64,000 nucleotides of DNA from an uncultured Ruminococcus sp. (GTDB taxonomy: Bacteria > Bacillota > Clostridia > Oscillospirales > Acutalibacteraceae), in contig CACWOX010000013.1 in assembly GCA_902762615.1 (NCBI GenBank), positions 1-64,000 of the forward strand, read 5' to 3'. Each line of letters begins with the position of its first letter. Position 1 is the stretch's first letter. The position numbers were made by a program, and so were the translations under genes. Shown here piece by piece: positions 52,970 to 62,462 of this stretch. The notes under the pieces are model-generated. The model saw only the letters and a program-made list of their open reading frames with translations. It was not told the DNA's origin and searched no databases.

Positions 52970-54061
52970 TTACACATTAAAGAGGAAGTGAACCACGTCG
53001 CCATCCTTCATGACGTAATCCTTGCCCTCCGAGCGGAGAAGCCCCTTTTCGCGGGCAGCCGCCAGCGAACCAAGCTCGACGAGGCTGTCGTAATCAATCA
53101 CCTCGGCGCGAATGAAGCCGCGCTCGATGTCGGAGTGAATCTTGCCGGCTGCCTGCGGCGCTTTGGTGCCTTTGGTGATGGTCCATGCCCGAACCTCCGG
53201 CTGTCCGGCAGTCAGGAAGCTGATAAGACCCAGCAGATGATATCCCGCGCGGATCAGACGGTCGAGTCCCGACTCCTCCAGACCCATTTCGCTGAGGAAC
53301 ATCAGCTTTTCCTCCGGCTCCATACCGCTGATTTCAGCCTCAATTTCGGCGCAGATGGGCAGTACCTCGCTGTTTTCCTCGGCAGCGATTGCTTTAACCA
53401 CCGCCAGATGGGGGTTCTCTGTTCCCGATGAGAAATCGTCCTCGCTTAAATTGGCGGCGTAAATGACCTTCTTGCTGGTGAGCAACGCGACGGTGGAGAG
53501 CATTTCCTGCTCTTCGTCGGTGAGCGTCATCGTGCGGACAGCCTTGCCCGATTCCAGTACTTCCTTGACACGCTCGAAGAACTCCACCTCGGCGGCGAAT
53601 TTTTTGTCGCCCTTCATTGCCTTTTTGGAGCGGTCAATCTTGCGCTCGACAAGTTCCAAGTCTGAGAGAATCAGTTCCAGATTGATTGTCTCTATGTCGC
53701 GTGCGGGGTCAATGCTGCCTTCGACGTGAATGATATCGTCGTTCTCGAAGCAGCGCACCACATGAACGATTGCGTCACATTCCCTGATATTCGAGAGGAA
53801 TTTGTTGCCCAGACCTTCGCCCTTGCTGGCGCCCTTGACAAGACCCGCGATATCGACGAATTCCAGCGGTGCGTGGGTGATTTTTTCGGGGTTGTATATC
53901 TCAGCCAGCCTGTCAAGCCGCTTGTCAGGAACGTCCACCACGCCCACATTCGGCTCTATGGTGCAGAAGGGATAATTTGCCGACTGTGCGCCTGCGCTTG
54001 TGATTGCGTTGAAGAGGGTGCTCTTGCCTACATTCGGAAGTCCTACGATACCTAATTTCAT
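52970..54061 (-). CDS. ychF: Redox-regulated ATPase/GTPase YchF
   Basis: 363 residues, Obg-family P-loop NTPase. G1 [48 protein letters not shown] (G3), and NLSEDD as the variant G4 that favours ATP. The C-terminal TGS domain ([22 protein letters not shown]...[16 protein letters not shown]) is intact. Binds ribosomes and takes part in stress responses. AAAAGGAG precedes the start. Monocistronic. Confidence 0.96.
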   Translation of the reverse strand: MKLGIVGLPNVGKSTLFNAITSAGAQSANYPFCTIEPNVGVVDVPDKRLDRLAEIYNPEKITHAPLEFVDIAGLVKGASKGEGLGNKFLSNIRECDAIVHVVRCFENDDIIHVEGSIDPARDIETINLELILSDLELVERKIDRSKKAMKGDKKFAAEVEFFERVKEVLESGKAVRTMTLTDEEQEMLSTVALLTSKKVIYAANLSEDDFSSGTENPHLAVVKAIAAEENSEVLPICAEIEAEISGMEPEEKLMFLSEMGLEESGLDRLIRAGYHLLGLISFLTAGQPEVRAWTITKGTKAPQAAGKIHSDIERGFIRAEVIDYDSLVELGSLAAAREKGLLRSEGKDYVMKDGDVVHFLFNV

Positions 54062-54241
54062 ATTTATAATATCTCCTTTTATCTCGGTGGATTTAGCCTG
54101 AACAACAAACCAACAGGATTTGTATATTTGAATAACTGAATTATTATATCACAATCTCACGATTATCTCAATAGCTATCCGAAAGAATTTTTGTTTTCTT
54201 TTGTTATTCTTTTGTTATATTCCTTTCATAAATAAACAAAC

Positions 54242-54286
54242 AGCGGTCGTTCCATGCCCTTTATACGCAGGCAAAGAATGACCGCT
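54242..54286 (-). terminator. Terminator of the 54294-54977 lipoprotein gene
   Basis: Minus strand AGCGGTCATTC pairs with GAACGACCGCT (one mismatch), followed by GTTTGTTTATTT. It lies directly after the stop. Confidence 0.75.
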
Positions 54287-54293
54287 ATAATTC

Positions 54294-54977
54294 TCAGTCG
54301 TTGAAGGTGACGCTGCTGCCCGAATCCTCCGGCTCCGAAGATGCCGGCGCATCGGAATCGGAAACAGGTGCGACGTTGGTGAAATCGCCGTTTTCCACCA
54401 TGGAATTGGCGTCGTTGATGTAGCCCATCATGATATTGAAGCTGGTGCTGTCGAGAATGATGTACCATTTGTCCTTTTCCCGCGTCAGATTGACCTTGCA
54501 CTCGGTGGTGACGTGCGTTGCCTCGGACAGCTCGGATTCACGCACGATCTCCTCCACCAGCGCCTCCCGCATTTCCTCGGCGGATATTCTGGCGCCGCCC
54601 AGCACGGTGTCCACATAATTGTTGGTCACTGTGGAGGCTGCCCGGGAATATATCTCGCGCAGATCGACCGTGGTGACATTCAGCACAGCCGCTCCGTTTG
54701 CGCCGGAGGTCTGAATGTCAATGATCTCGATCTCCAGCGTCTTTGACACAGCGTCCACAATCTTGCGTGTTCCGCTTTTGTCGCCGCTGTCAAAGCTCAG
54801 TCCGTCGTAATCCTTGACGTAATTGAAAGCCGCCTTGTAGCTGCAATCGTTCATGCGCTTGTTGAAGCGCTTGATAGCCTGTTCCGGAGTCTCGGCGTCG
54901 TTGCAGGCGCAAAGCAGAAGCAGCGCAGCCGTCAGCAAAAACGCGGCTGCCGCCCTGATTCTTGATTTGAATTTCAA
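54294..54977 (-). CDS. Putative lipoprotein, NTF2-like/DUF4878-style
   Basis: 227 residues starting at a TTG with GGAAGGA 7 nt upstream. Signal peptide with lipobox LCAC. The mature part (TPEQAIKRFNKRMNDCSYKAAFNYV..., later KVNLTREKDKWYIILDSTSF) resembles small exported proteins with an NTF2/DUF4878-like fold, followed by a Ser/Pro/Asp-rich tail. Function unknown. Confidence 0.75.
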   Translation of the reverse strand: MKFKSRIRAAAAFLLTAALLLLCACNDAETPEQAIKRFNKRMNDCSYKAAFNYVKDYDGLSFDSGDKSGTRKIVDAVSKTLEIEIIDIQTSGANGAAVLNVTTVDLREIYSRAASTVTNNYVDTVLGGARISAEEMREALVEEIVRESELSEATHVTTECKVNLTREKDKWYIILDSTSFNIMMGYINDANSMVENGDFTNVAPVSDSDAPASSEPEDSGSSVTFND

Positions 54978-55126
54978 AATTTATCCTTCCCCTGTAAATG
55001 TGCGTATTTTCACGTTTTGCAAAAATTCTGCATCACATCAGATTGCAGACGGAGCTGCCATTTCAACGACGCACCCGTCTGCAATGATTGTCTTGGTCTT
55101 ATTGTATCCCGTAATTGCCCGGAATA

Positions 55127-57649
55127 TCAGCCGTTTTCCTTTTTGCGGAGCATTCGGCGGAGGTTGAGTCCGGTATCCATGAGAATAAGTATCACAGCGC
55201 CCACAAAGAGCATCACATAGATCACCACGGAATAATTGTATGCCCAGTCCATCTGCACAAAGAATCTCTTGCCATCAATACCCAGCACGTCAACCTTCGC
55301 CTCGAGGGAATCCTTGAGTCCCAGCATGTACCACGCCTGGAAGAGCGACGCGCATATGATCATAATGTCGCTCACGAGCTTGGGCAGAACATTGCGCAGC
55401 GTGAGAAGCAGGAAAATGACAAGCGGAATGACAATCAGCACTACGTTGAAGTAGCTGCCCTCAAGCAGACGGTCGTTGATTTCCTTGCCCACTATCAGAT
55501 CCCAGCCGGACACGCCCTTTGCCGAATTGAAGAATTCCAGCGGATTGAGCTGATTGCGTTCGGAATCCACGCCGGCGTAATTGAGTGCCACCAGCACGCC
55601 TGCCATAGCCGCGAAAAGCCTCATTGCGGTGGTGAAGAGCCACATATTTTCCGGCTCGTCGTCGTCCTCGTCAAGTCCGTCGTCGTCCTTGGGAGCGATG
55701 ACCACCGCGTTGGCAGCCTCCTCGGGCGTTACCTCCATCATGGTCTGTGTGCCGTCAGGCAGCTTGACCAGAGCCATGGTCATGACCGCCTCCATTTTTT
55801 CCTCCTGACGCTTTCTGCGTCTGCGAAGCACCAGCCAGCTGAAGAACATGATCACAGCGCCGCAGCCGACGATAGCCAATGCGCCGATCAGCATGACAAA
55901 TATCAGATTGATTCGCTGCACATGATAGGTGATGGTGAAGGTGTGAGAGGATATGGGATGATCAAATTCGCTCTGGGATTTGCCCATGAGCACATCGTTT
56001 TTGCCCTTGCCGTCGGAAGACGTCCAGCTGACGGAGCTTGCTTCACCCGCGCCGGTAAAGCCGTATTCAACAACGCCGGTGTAGCCTGATGCCTTGACGA
56101 ATTCCGCAACGTCCACATTGACCGAAACCGAGCGCTTGTTGTAGAGGGCAAATTTATCCGCGCCTTCCAGCTTGACGGAATTGCCTTCGCCGATGTACTT
56201 CTGAAGCACCGACGTGACCTCATCCGCCGTGCCTCTTGGTGTGGTAAGCACCACGGCGTACTGCGAACGGGAGGAATTGTAAGGCTCCACCGCCACGTCT
56301 ATGCCGCTGCCTTTGAAGGCTTCCGCAAAATACTTTGCCGCAAACTGAGCGCCGGAATCGTCCTCGCCCACCTTGTAGGCAATCTTTATCTCCTGCGTCA
56401 GCTTGTCGTCACTGCTGATGTCAGTGGTGACGCAGACCTTTGCAATGTCGTAGACAGACGAAGAATAGATGGTTATGCTGGCGTCAGCAGCCTTCTCATA
56501 CATCAGCACCAGCGTTTTGCCGTCGTCATGAACGCCTTCTTCGCTCTTTGCCCTGCTGCCTGCGGCAACCGTGGACTTGGTTGCGTCAAATCTGCTGCCG
56601 TCCATATTGACATAGGTGAAGGTGACGTTTGACGTGCCGTCGCTGTTGCAGGGGAATTTGCCGAAGCTGACCTTTTCGGTGAGTATGCCGGTCTCGGAAA
56701 AGGCGGTATTGAGCGAGCCGTCGCTGACATACTGGAAGGAGCTGCCCGCGCCGAACACCTTGGCTGTACACTCGTCGATCAGTTCGGCATTGCCCTTGAA
56801 GGAAATACGGTAGCGGCTTGCGCCGTCGTCGTCGGATTTCCACTTGCCGGCGGCGTTTTCACCCGCACAGCTTTCCAGAAATTCCTGAATGTTGCTCTTG
56901 CCGAGCGCATCGACTGTCTTTTTGGGTATTTTAATGGTAATCTCGCGCTCGTAGTCGCTTCCGTCCTTTTCCACATCGTGAACGGTGCGTATCTCGATGC
57001 TGTCGATCATGTATTTGGCTATGGTGTTGAGCTTGACCTTGGCCGAACCGAAGTTGTCATTGTCATAGGAGACGCCGTTCATTGTCACCTTGACAGTGTC
57101 GGTCATACTGGACACGTCTCTGGAGACGTTCAGCTCCTCCTTGAGCGCGGGCTTGACCCACGCCAGCAGATCCTTCGATTCAAAATCCTCGGTGATGGAA
57201 AAGCCGCTGGCAAAAAGATCCGCCTTGGGATCCTTGTATGTATACTGCACGGAAGGGTCGCGTCCGATCAGTTCCTTGACCTTTGCCTTGTAATCGTCGA
57301 TACTGTCGAATTTCAGATGAAATACAAATACCGCCTTGGTCTTTTTGTCGTTGGTGTATTTGCACTCGAAGGTCATCTGAGGCGGACACCTCTTGCTGAG
57401 AACGTCGGCAGCCTCCGACACCTTGAACTTGGTGAACAGATTATTCTGATCCTCCAGCTCGTCGCAGGTAATCACACGTTCGCCCTTGAACTGACCGTCG
57501 ATATTCAGGTCGGTGTTCATTCCGCAGCCTGTCATCAGCAGGACGGCGATGCAGCTCAGCATAAGCCAGAGCATTCTGATCCGCACTTTTCCGATACTGG
57601 CGTCAGAAACTGTCCGGGTGTTGGCTAAGATTTTTTCAGCTTTTTCCAC
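55127..57649 (-). CDS. Large membrane-anchored exported protein of unknown function
   Basis: About 840 residues. The start is taken as GTG at 57649 with AAGGGAG 8 nt upstream; the ATG at 57688 lacks a ribosome binding site. After a basic stretch comes a signal/TM ending in a lipobox-like LLMTGCG. Then about 500 extracellular residues contain repeated beta-rich units (EREITIKIPKKTVDALG; QEIKIAYKVGED). A TM near 570-595, a basic loop (RRRRKRQEEK), an acidic cytoplasmic segment (DDDGLDEDDDEPE) and three to four further TMs close the protein. No family recognised. No operon partner. Confidence 0.7.
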   Translation of the reverse strand: MEKAEKILANTRTVSDASIGKVRIRMLWLMLSCIAVLLMTGCGMNTDLNIDGQFKGERVITCDELEDQNNLFTKFKVSEAADVLSKRCPPQMTFECKYTNDKKTKAVFVFHLKFDSIDDYKAKVKELIGRDPSVQYTYKDPKADLFASGFSITEDFESKDLLAWVKPALKEELNVSRDVSSMTDTVKVTMNGVSYDNDNFGSAKVKLNTIAKYMIDSIEIRTVHDVEKDGSDYEREITIKIPKKTVDALGKSNIQEFLESCAGENAAGKWKSDDDGASRYRISFKGNAELIDECTAKVFGAGSSFQYVSDGSLNTAFSETGILTEKVSFGKFPCNSDGTSNVTFTYVNMDGSRFDATKSTVAAGSRAKSEEGVHDDGKTLVLMYEKAADASITIYSSSVYDIAKVCVTTDISSDDKLTQEIKIAYKVGEDDSGAQFAAKYFAEAFKGSGIDVAVEPYNSSRSQYAVVLTTPRGTADEVTSVLQKYIGEGNSVKLEGADKFALYNKRSVSVNVDVAEFVKASGYTGVVEYGFTGAGEASSVSWTSSDGKGKNDVLMGKSQSEFDHPISSHTFTITYHVQRINLIFVMLIGALAIVGCGAVIMFFSWLVLRRRRKRQEEKMEAVMTMALVKLPDGTQTMMEVTPEEAANAVVIAPKDDDGLDEDDDEPENMWLFTTAMRLFAAMAGVLVALNYAGVDSERNQLNPLEFFNSAKGVSGWDLIVGKEINDRLLEGSYFNVVLIVIPLVIFLLLTLRNVLPKLVSDIMIICASLFQAWYMLGLKDSLEAKVDVLGIDGKRFFVQMDWAYNYSVVIYVMLFVGAVILILMDTGLNLRRMLRKKENG

Positions 57650-57841
57650 ATTGATCTCTCCCTTGGCATTGATTTGATCAGGAATCATGAGACGTATTTC
57701 TTTTACACTATTATAAAATATAAAACCGGCGCAAGCCTATACAAGGATATTATATAATAAAAAACTCTCAACGTCAATCATGCAAAGGGCAAAATCTGAA
57801 ATTTTATAATAATTTTTTATTACAAGGGCGGTATTATACTA

Positions 57842-57870
57842 TTGAAATTAACTACATATAATGCTATAAT
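57842..57870 (+). promoter_or_regulatory. Promoter of the TIR-LRR gene
   Basis: TTGAAA (57842-57847), 17-bp spacer, TATAAT (57865-57870). Transcription would begin near 57877, which excludes the ATG at 57871 and supports the start at 57916. Confidence 0.8.
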
Positions 57871-57915
57871 ATGATTTGTCATAGTAAAATTATGTTTCTC
57901 AGGGAGATGATCGGC

Positions 57916-59439
57916 ATGAATGAAAAATCTGACAATCGTACAAACGGCACGATCCGCTACTACTATGTCAGCTGCAATGCTGACGATTCAGCGCGTGTTT
58001 CGGCAGTCTGCCGCAGGATGAATCAAATGGGCGCAGCCATCTGGCACGATAACGGCAATGTCAAGGGCGACGAATGGGTACGTCACATCACCGGCAGAAT
58101 CAACGGCTGTCATGAATTTCTGCTGTTTGTCACAAAGGAACTGATGGCACGCGAGAACCGCTTTGTAAGAAACGAGTTCTTCTTTGCCAGAAAAAGCATG
58201 AAAAAAATGTACGCCGTCATGCTCGACGATATTTCAGCCGAGGATGTAAATGACAGTCTCAGAAAATGGTTTTCCGAGATCAACGACATCTGCCGGATCA
58301 TAAAGATTCCTGCCGGAACGCCGCCCTCCGATGCTGCGAAGCTGATCAACGACGTCATTCACTTTGCACCGGACAAGTCTGCCGATAATGACACAGCGGT
58401 CAAGTCTGCCGAACAAGTCAGGGCTGCCGAACAGGTCAAAGCTCCCGAACAAGTCAGGGCTGCCGAACAAGTCAAAGCTCCCGAACAAGTCAGGGCTGCC
58501 GAAGAGAACGCAGCTGACGGACAGGTCAAGGCGACGGAAAACGGCAAAAAACACGTTATAAGCAAAAAGACAGTCACAATCGGCATAGCAGCGGTATGTG
58601 TTGCGGTTCTGGCTGTACTTGGCACAGTGATGCTTCTGCACTCATTCAACAGCGACGATCCGTCATGTTATGTCTACGATGAGCAGTCTGATGGCATCAT
58701 CATCACATCTCTGGCAAACGAAGAGCTTACATCGCTCAGCATTCCCGAAAAAATTCAAGGCAAGCCGGTCATCATGATAGGAGAATCCGCTTTTTCGGGC
58801 TGCACCAGCCTTACTCATGTCAGAATTCCCGGCACCGTCAGGGAAATAGGCAACTCCGCCTTCATGTTCTGTGACAATCTGACCCACGTCGATATTCCCA
58901 ATTCCGTCACAAAGATAGGCGCCTCGGCTTTTTCCGAATGCAAGGCGCTCAAAGGCATAACCCTTCCGAAATCCGTCGCCGAAATAAGCGATTCCGCCTT
59001 TCAGAACTGTGAGAGTCTCCGCTCCGTCAAAATTCCCGATTCGGTCAATAAAATAGGCGAATCGGCGTTTCTGGGCTGCGTCAGCCTGACCGGTATCCAC
59101 ATTCCCGATTCGGTCACATTCATCGGCGGCAACGCATTTGAGGGCTGTTCCGCGCTCAAAGAAGTCAGTATGTCCAATAATGTATCGCAGATAAACTATT
59201 CTGCCTTTGAGGGCTGCACCAGTCTGACCGAAGCCGTCATACCCGAATCGGTCAGGGAAATTGGCGATTACGCCTTCTCCGGCTGCACCAAGCTCAGGAA
59301 GGCTGTGATTCCCGAATCGGTCGAAATCATCGTGGACTCCGCATTTCTGGATTGTCCCGCACTCACGGTCTTCGGCAAGTCCAAATCCAGCGCGGAGCAA
59401 TACGCTCAGGCGCATGATATTCCGTTTAAAGCGCAATGA
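57916..59439 (+). CDS. TIR domain - transmembrane - BspA-type LRR protein
   Basis: About 507 residues. N-terminal TIR domain (about 12-125): YYYVSCNADDSARVSAVCRR, IWHDNGNVKGDEWVRHI, and ENRFVRNEFFFARK with the Glu at the position used by TIR NADases. A linker with five six-residue repeats (EQVRAA/EQVKAP) follows, then a basic stretch KKHVISKKT and one TM (about 218-240, TIGIAAVCVAVLAVLGTVMLL). The rest is an outside domain of about nine LRR_5 repeats (IPDSVTKIGxSAFxxCxxL). Positive charges before the TM predict TIR inside, LRR outside, a Toll-like-receptor topology. Start 57916 has AGGGAG 9 nt upstream. Could be a receptor-type NADase in signalling or defence; unproven. Confidence 0.87.
   Translation: MNEKSDNRTNGTIRYYYVSCNADDSARVSAVCRRMNQMGAAIWHDNGNVKGDEWVRHITGRINGCHEFLLFVTKELMARENRFVRNEFFFARKSMKKMYAVMLDDISAEDVNDSLRKWFSEINDICRIIKIPAGTPPSDAAKLINDVIHFAPDKSADNDTAVKSAEQVRAAEQVKAPEQVRAAEQVKAPEQVRAAEENAADGQVKATENGKKHVISKKTVTIGIAAVCVAVLAVLGTVMLLHSFNSDDPSCYVYDEQSDGIIITSLANEELTSLSIPEKIQGKPVIMIGESAFSGCTSLTHVRIPGTVREIGNSAFMFCDNLTHVDIPNSVTKIGASAFSECKALKGITLPKSVAEISDSAFQNCESLRSVKIPDSVNKIGESAFLGCVSLTGIHIPDSVTFIGGNAFEGCSALKEVSMSNNVSQINYSAFEGCTSLTEAVIPESVREIGDYAFSGCTKLRKAVIPESVEIIVDSAFLDCPALTVFGKSKSSAEQYAQAHDIPFKAQ
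58411..58500 (+). repeat. Five 18-bp in-frame repeats in the TIR-LRR linker
   Basis: Units GAACAAGTCAGGGCTGCC and GAACAAGTCAAAGCTCCC alternate, coding EQVRAA and EQVKAP. They sit between the TIR domain and the TM helix. Confidence 0.9.
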
Positions 59440-59511
59440 TGTTTCTTTGCCGCGGCAGGAGAATAAAAGGCTTCCGCTACAGAATTATTTACATAAATTA
59501 TCTTCAAGCCG

Positions 59512-59540
59512 TTGACGATTATGTAAAAACATGCTAAAAT
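59512..59540 (+). promoter_or_regulatory. Promoter of the second LRR gene
   Basis: TTGACG (59512-59517), 17-bp spacer, TAAAAT (59535-59540). The TM-LRR gene therefore has its own promoter. Confidence 0.7.
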
Positions 59541-59607
59541 GACACTGTCGGCAAAGGGCTGAAAGTGTCTTTGCCTAAAATTTAATTACAGATTGAAGGA
59601 ATGAATT

Positions 59608-60513
59608 ATGTCACAAGACAAGGTCAAAGAAGCGGCAAAATCCCCCAAAGGCAAAATTGCAGCAATCTGTTCGGTTGTCGTATTGCTTGCCATAGCAGGC
59701 ATACTGGTATTCATCTTTACTAAAAGCGACAGTCCCAAGGATTACAGCTATAAGCTGACGGTCACCGACGCCACCATAACAGGTCTGGAAAACAAAGGTC
59801 TGGAATCGCTGAAAATTCCAAGCAGCATTGACGGCGTGCCTGTGACAAAAATAGGCGAGAATGCGTTTGCAAATTGCACTGCCATAACCTCAGTCAAACT
59901 TCCCGACACTCTCACAACGATCGGCAGTACAGCATTTGACGGCTGTGTCAGCCTTGAGAGCATCAACATTCCGAATTCCACCGTTTCCATCGGCAGCGGA
60001 TGTTTTTCCGGCTGTATCAGTCTGAAAAGTCTCTCCCTTCCCGATTCCGTTACGGAGATTGGTCCCTTTGCCTTTGCCAACTGCACTGAGCTGACCAAAA
60101 TCAATATTCCCGATGGCGTCACTCAGATTTCAACCAAGACCTTCATCGGCTGTTCCAAGCTGAAAAGTGTCAATATTCCGGAGCACGTCGCAGACATCGG
60201 CGGCGCCGCCTTCTGCAATTGCAGCAGTCTGAAAAAGATTACCATTCCCAATTATGTGACCCACATTGCAGCCAGCGCATTTGAAGGCTGTTCCAGTCTG
60301 ACCAAGGTGGAAATTCCCAAATCCGTCACGGGCATTTCCTCTTATGCCTTCTACAAGTGCGAAGGACTGACCCGCGTGGATATTCCGTTAACCGTCAAGG
60401 ATATACAGGGACACGCCTTTGACGATTGTCCCAACCTCACCATTTACGGCGTAAAGGGTTCACGTGCTGAAATTTACGCAAGGGCAAACAACATTCCATT
60501 CAAAGAGCTGTAA
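59608..60513 (+). CDS. Membrane-anchored BspA-type LRR protein
   Basis: 301 residues: short basic cytoplasmic N-terminus, one TM (about 20-40, ICSVVVLLAIAGILVFIF), then about nine LRR_5 repeats (SVKLPDTLTTIGSTAFDGCVSL). The last repeat and C-terminus (PNLTIYGVKGSRAEIYARANNIPFKEL) closely match the end of the preceding TIR-LRR protein (ALTVFGKSKSSAEQYAQAHDIPFKAQ). The two ectodomains are paralogous; this one lacks the TIR part. The short GAAGGA precedes the start. Confidence 0.9.
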   Translation: MSQDKVKEAAKSPKGKIAAICSVVVLLAIAGILVFIFTKSDSPKDYSYKLTVTDATITGLENKGLESLKIPSSIDGVPVTKIGENAFANCTAITSVKLPDTLTTIGSTAFDGCVSLESINIPNSTVSIGSGCFSGCISLKSLSLPDSVTEIGPFAFANCTELTKINIPDGVTQISTKTFIGCSKLKSVNIPEHVADIGGAAFCNCSSLKKITIPNYVTHIAASAFEGCSSLTKVEIPKSVTGISSYAFYKCEGLTRVDIPLTVKDIQGHAFDDCPNLTIYGVKGSRAEIYARANNIPFKEL

Positions 60514-60569
60514 TTTTTCCGGCTCATGACGTGCATCTGCGGGTGCCGTCCTTCACCAATCAAATATAC

Positions 60570-60612
60570 ACAGCTGTACGGATTCATCAGAAATTCTGTG
60601 CGGCTGTTTTTT
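60570..60612 (+). terminator. Terminator of the LRR gene
   Basis: ACAGCTGTACGGATT pairs with AATTCTGTGCGGCTGT, with G-U pairs and one bulge, followed by T6. Confidence 0.75.
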
Positions 60613-60632
60613 CTCCGCTAAATGGGAATTAA

Positions 60633-60925
60633 CGCTCGCAAGCTCGCTAAAGTTTGGAGTTTTTTAAAAGTTTGGAGTGTGGAGTTTGGAGTGTGGAGTT
60701 GATGAGCGCCTATCGGCGCTGGAATAAAGAAACGCTTCGCTTCTTGGTTGAAAGTGTGCCACTCTGCTTATAACTGTAATTTATTTCCACGCAAAAGTCC
60801 AATAGTAAAACCGGCAGTCATTTCTAAGAAGTGTAGCGATTTATATTACAAGGCGCGAATGCGCCTTCATTCACTCCAAACTCCACACTCCAAACTCCAC
60901 ACTCCAAACTCCACACTTCTATAAA
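60633..60925 (+). repeat. Composite inverted-repeat element, copy D of the dispersed repeat
   Basis: Starts with CGCTCGCAAGCTCGCTAA (60633-60650). The left arm 60653-60700 is GTTTGGAGT/GTGGAGTTTGGAGT tandem units; the right arm about 60875-60920 is their reverse complement (ACTCCAAACTCCAC units), giving a perfect inverted match of about 31 bp. Between the arms are the hairpins GAGCGCC-TAT-CGGCGCTGG (60714-60722) and AAGGCGC-GAAT-GCGCCTT (about 60850-60868). No gene in 60514-61111. Confidence 0.75.
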
Positions 60926-61054
60926 TTCCCATTTACCACATTACTATTACAATCTAATAAAATATATCCACAGAGAGAATTTATCATAATACATACCGCT
61001 ATCCTGAAAAAAATAAAAAAAACACAAAAACATCTGTAAAAAGTCCGAACTATA

Positions 61055-61063
61055 TGATATAAT
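61055..61063 (+). promoter_or_regulatory. Extended -10 promoter of rimO-pgsA
   Basis: TG-A-TATAAT at 61055-61063, about 50 bp before rimO; the -35 region is weak. Confidence 0.6.
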
Positions 61064-61111
61064 GATTGAATAGAATAAAAAACACTCACTTTAAAGGAGA
61101 AATACGAAAAA

Positions 61112-62440
61112 ATGTCTGTCAGAGTAGGAATGGTCAGTCTGGGCTGTCCGAAAAATCAGGTAGACGCCGAGCTGATGCTCGGATATCTGGCTGACGCGGG
61201 ATATGATCTGGTGGAGGACGCGGCAATGTCCGACGTCGCCATCGTCAACACCTGCGGATTCATTGAAAGCGCCAAGTCCGAAGCCATTGAGGAAATACTT
61301 GAGCTTGCCGCCCTCAAAAAGGAAGGCAGAATCAAGGCGCTGATTGTCACCGGCTGCATGGCTGAACGCTACCGCGATGCGGTGCTGGAGGAACTGCCGG
61401 AAGTCGACGCGGTCGTGGGCATAGGCGCCAATCACAAAATCGCCGAAATCGTAGGCGGCATTGCGGAGAAAACCGGAATCAGCGTTTACGGCGAAAAGGA
61501 AGAGCTTCGCATGTGCGGCAGGCGCATACGCACCACTCTCCCCTTCTACAGCTATCTCAGAATAGCCGACGGCTGCAACAACCAATGCGCCTTCTGCGCC
61601 ATACCCATGATCAGAGGAAAATACCGTTCCCGTCCTATGGAGGAGCTTGTGGAGGAAGCACGCCAGCTGGCGGCAAAGGGAGTAAGGGAACTCACTGTAA
61701 TAGCGCAGGACACCACCGAATACGGCTCTGATCTCTACGGCAAAAGAATGCTTCCTGAGCTTCTGAACAGGCTCTGCGAAGTAGAAGGGCTCAAATGGAT
61801 AAGGGTACTTTATTGCTATCCCGAAAAAATTACCGACGAGCTGCTTGACGTGATTGCCAGTCAGCCGAAAATCTGCAAATACATAGATATGCCCATTCAG
61901 CACTCCAGCCGGCATGTCCTCCGTGCAATGCACCGACCCGGCGACCGTGAATCGCTCACCCGTCTCATTGCCCATATACGCGAAAAAATTCCCGGCGTTG
62001 TGCTGCGCACCACGCTTATGACGGCATTCCCGGGCGAAACGCAGGAGGATTTCGAGGATCTCATAGACTTTGTGCGCGAGGTAAAATTCGAGCGTCTGGG
62101 CTGCTTCATCTGGTCGGCGGAGGAAGACACGCCCGCATTCGATCTGCCCGACAGGGTTGACCCCGAAACCGCCGCCATGAGAGAGGAATCCATCATCGAC
62201 GAGCAGTCCCGCGTGATTGACGGTTGGTGCGAGAGCATGAAGGGCAAAAGGCTTGAGGTGATGACCGAGGGCTTTGACAGGCTAGCAGAATGCTATCATG
62301 GGCGTTCTCAGGGTGAGGCGCCCGAAATAGACGGCAAAATATTCTTTGATACCGACGGCAAAAAGCTTACTCCCGGCGAGTTTGTAACGGTCGAGATAAC
62401 CGACTGCATGGACTGCGATCTGGTGGGACGGCTTGTATAA
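61112..62440 (+). CDS. rimO: Ribosomal protein S12 methylthiotransferase
   Basis: 442 residues, radical-SAM enzyme that adds a methylthio group to Asp88 of ribosomal protein S12. N-terminal UPF0004 domain with Cys in VSLGCPKNQVD, NTCGFIESAK and TGCMAERY; radical-SAM CxxxCxxC in CNNQCAFCAIP (about 155-162). The C-terminal TRAM domain ends ...EFVTVEITDCMDCDLVGRLV, typical of RimO rather than MiaB. AAAGGAG precedes the start. Confidence 0.95.
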   Translation: MSVRVGMVSLGCPKNQVDAELMLGYLADAGYDLVEDAAMSDVAIVNTCGFIESAKSEAIEEILELAALKKEGRIKALIVTGCMAERYRDAVLEELPEVDAVVGIGANHKIAEIVGGIAEKTGISVYGEKEELRMCGRRIRTTLPFYSYLRIADGCNNQCAFCAIPMIRGKYRSRPMEELVEEARQLAAKGVRELTVIAQDTTEYGSDLYGKRMLPELLNRLCEVEGLKWIRVLYCYPEKITDELLDVIASQPKICKYIDMPIQHSSRHVLRAMHRPGDRESLTRLIAHIREKIPGVVLRTTLMTAFPGETQEDFEDLIDFVREVKFERLGCFIWSAEEDTPAFDLPDRVDPETAAMREESIIDEQSRVIDGWCESMKGKRLEVMTEGFDRLAECYHGRSQGEAPEIDGKIFFDTDGKKLTPGEFVTVEITDCMDCDLVGRLV

Positions 62441-62462
62441 ATTATCCAAAGGGGAATGATGT

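Noticed and set aside
58411-58500. CRISPR-like repeat array
   Set aside because: The 18-bp units are contiguous, in frame and lack spacers; they code a protein linker. No CRISPR array was seen anywhere in the window.
57916-60513. Thoeris or CBASS defence operon
   Set aside because: No ThsA-like NAD-binding effector, nucleotide cyclase or SLOG domain is adjacent; only a second LRR protein is present.
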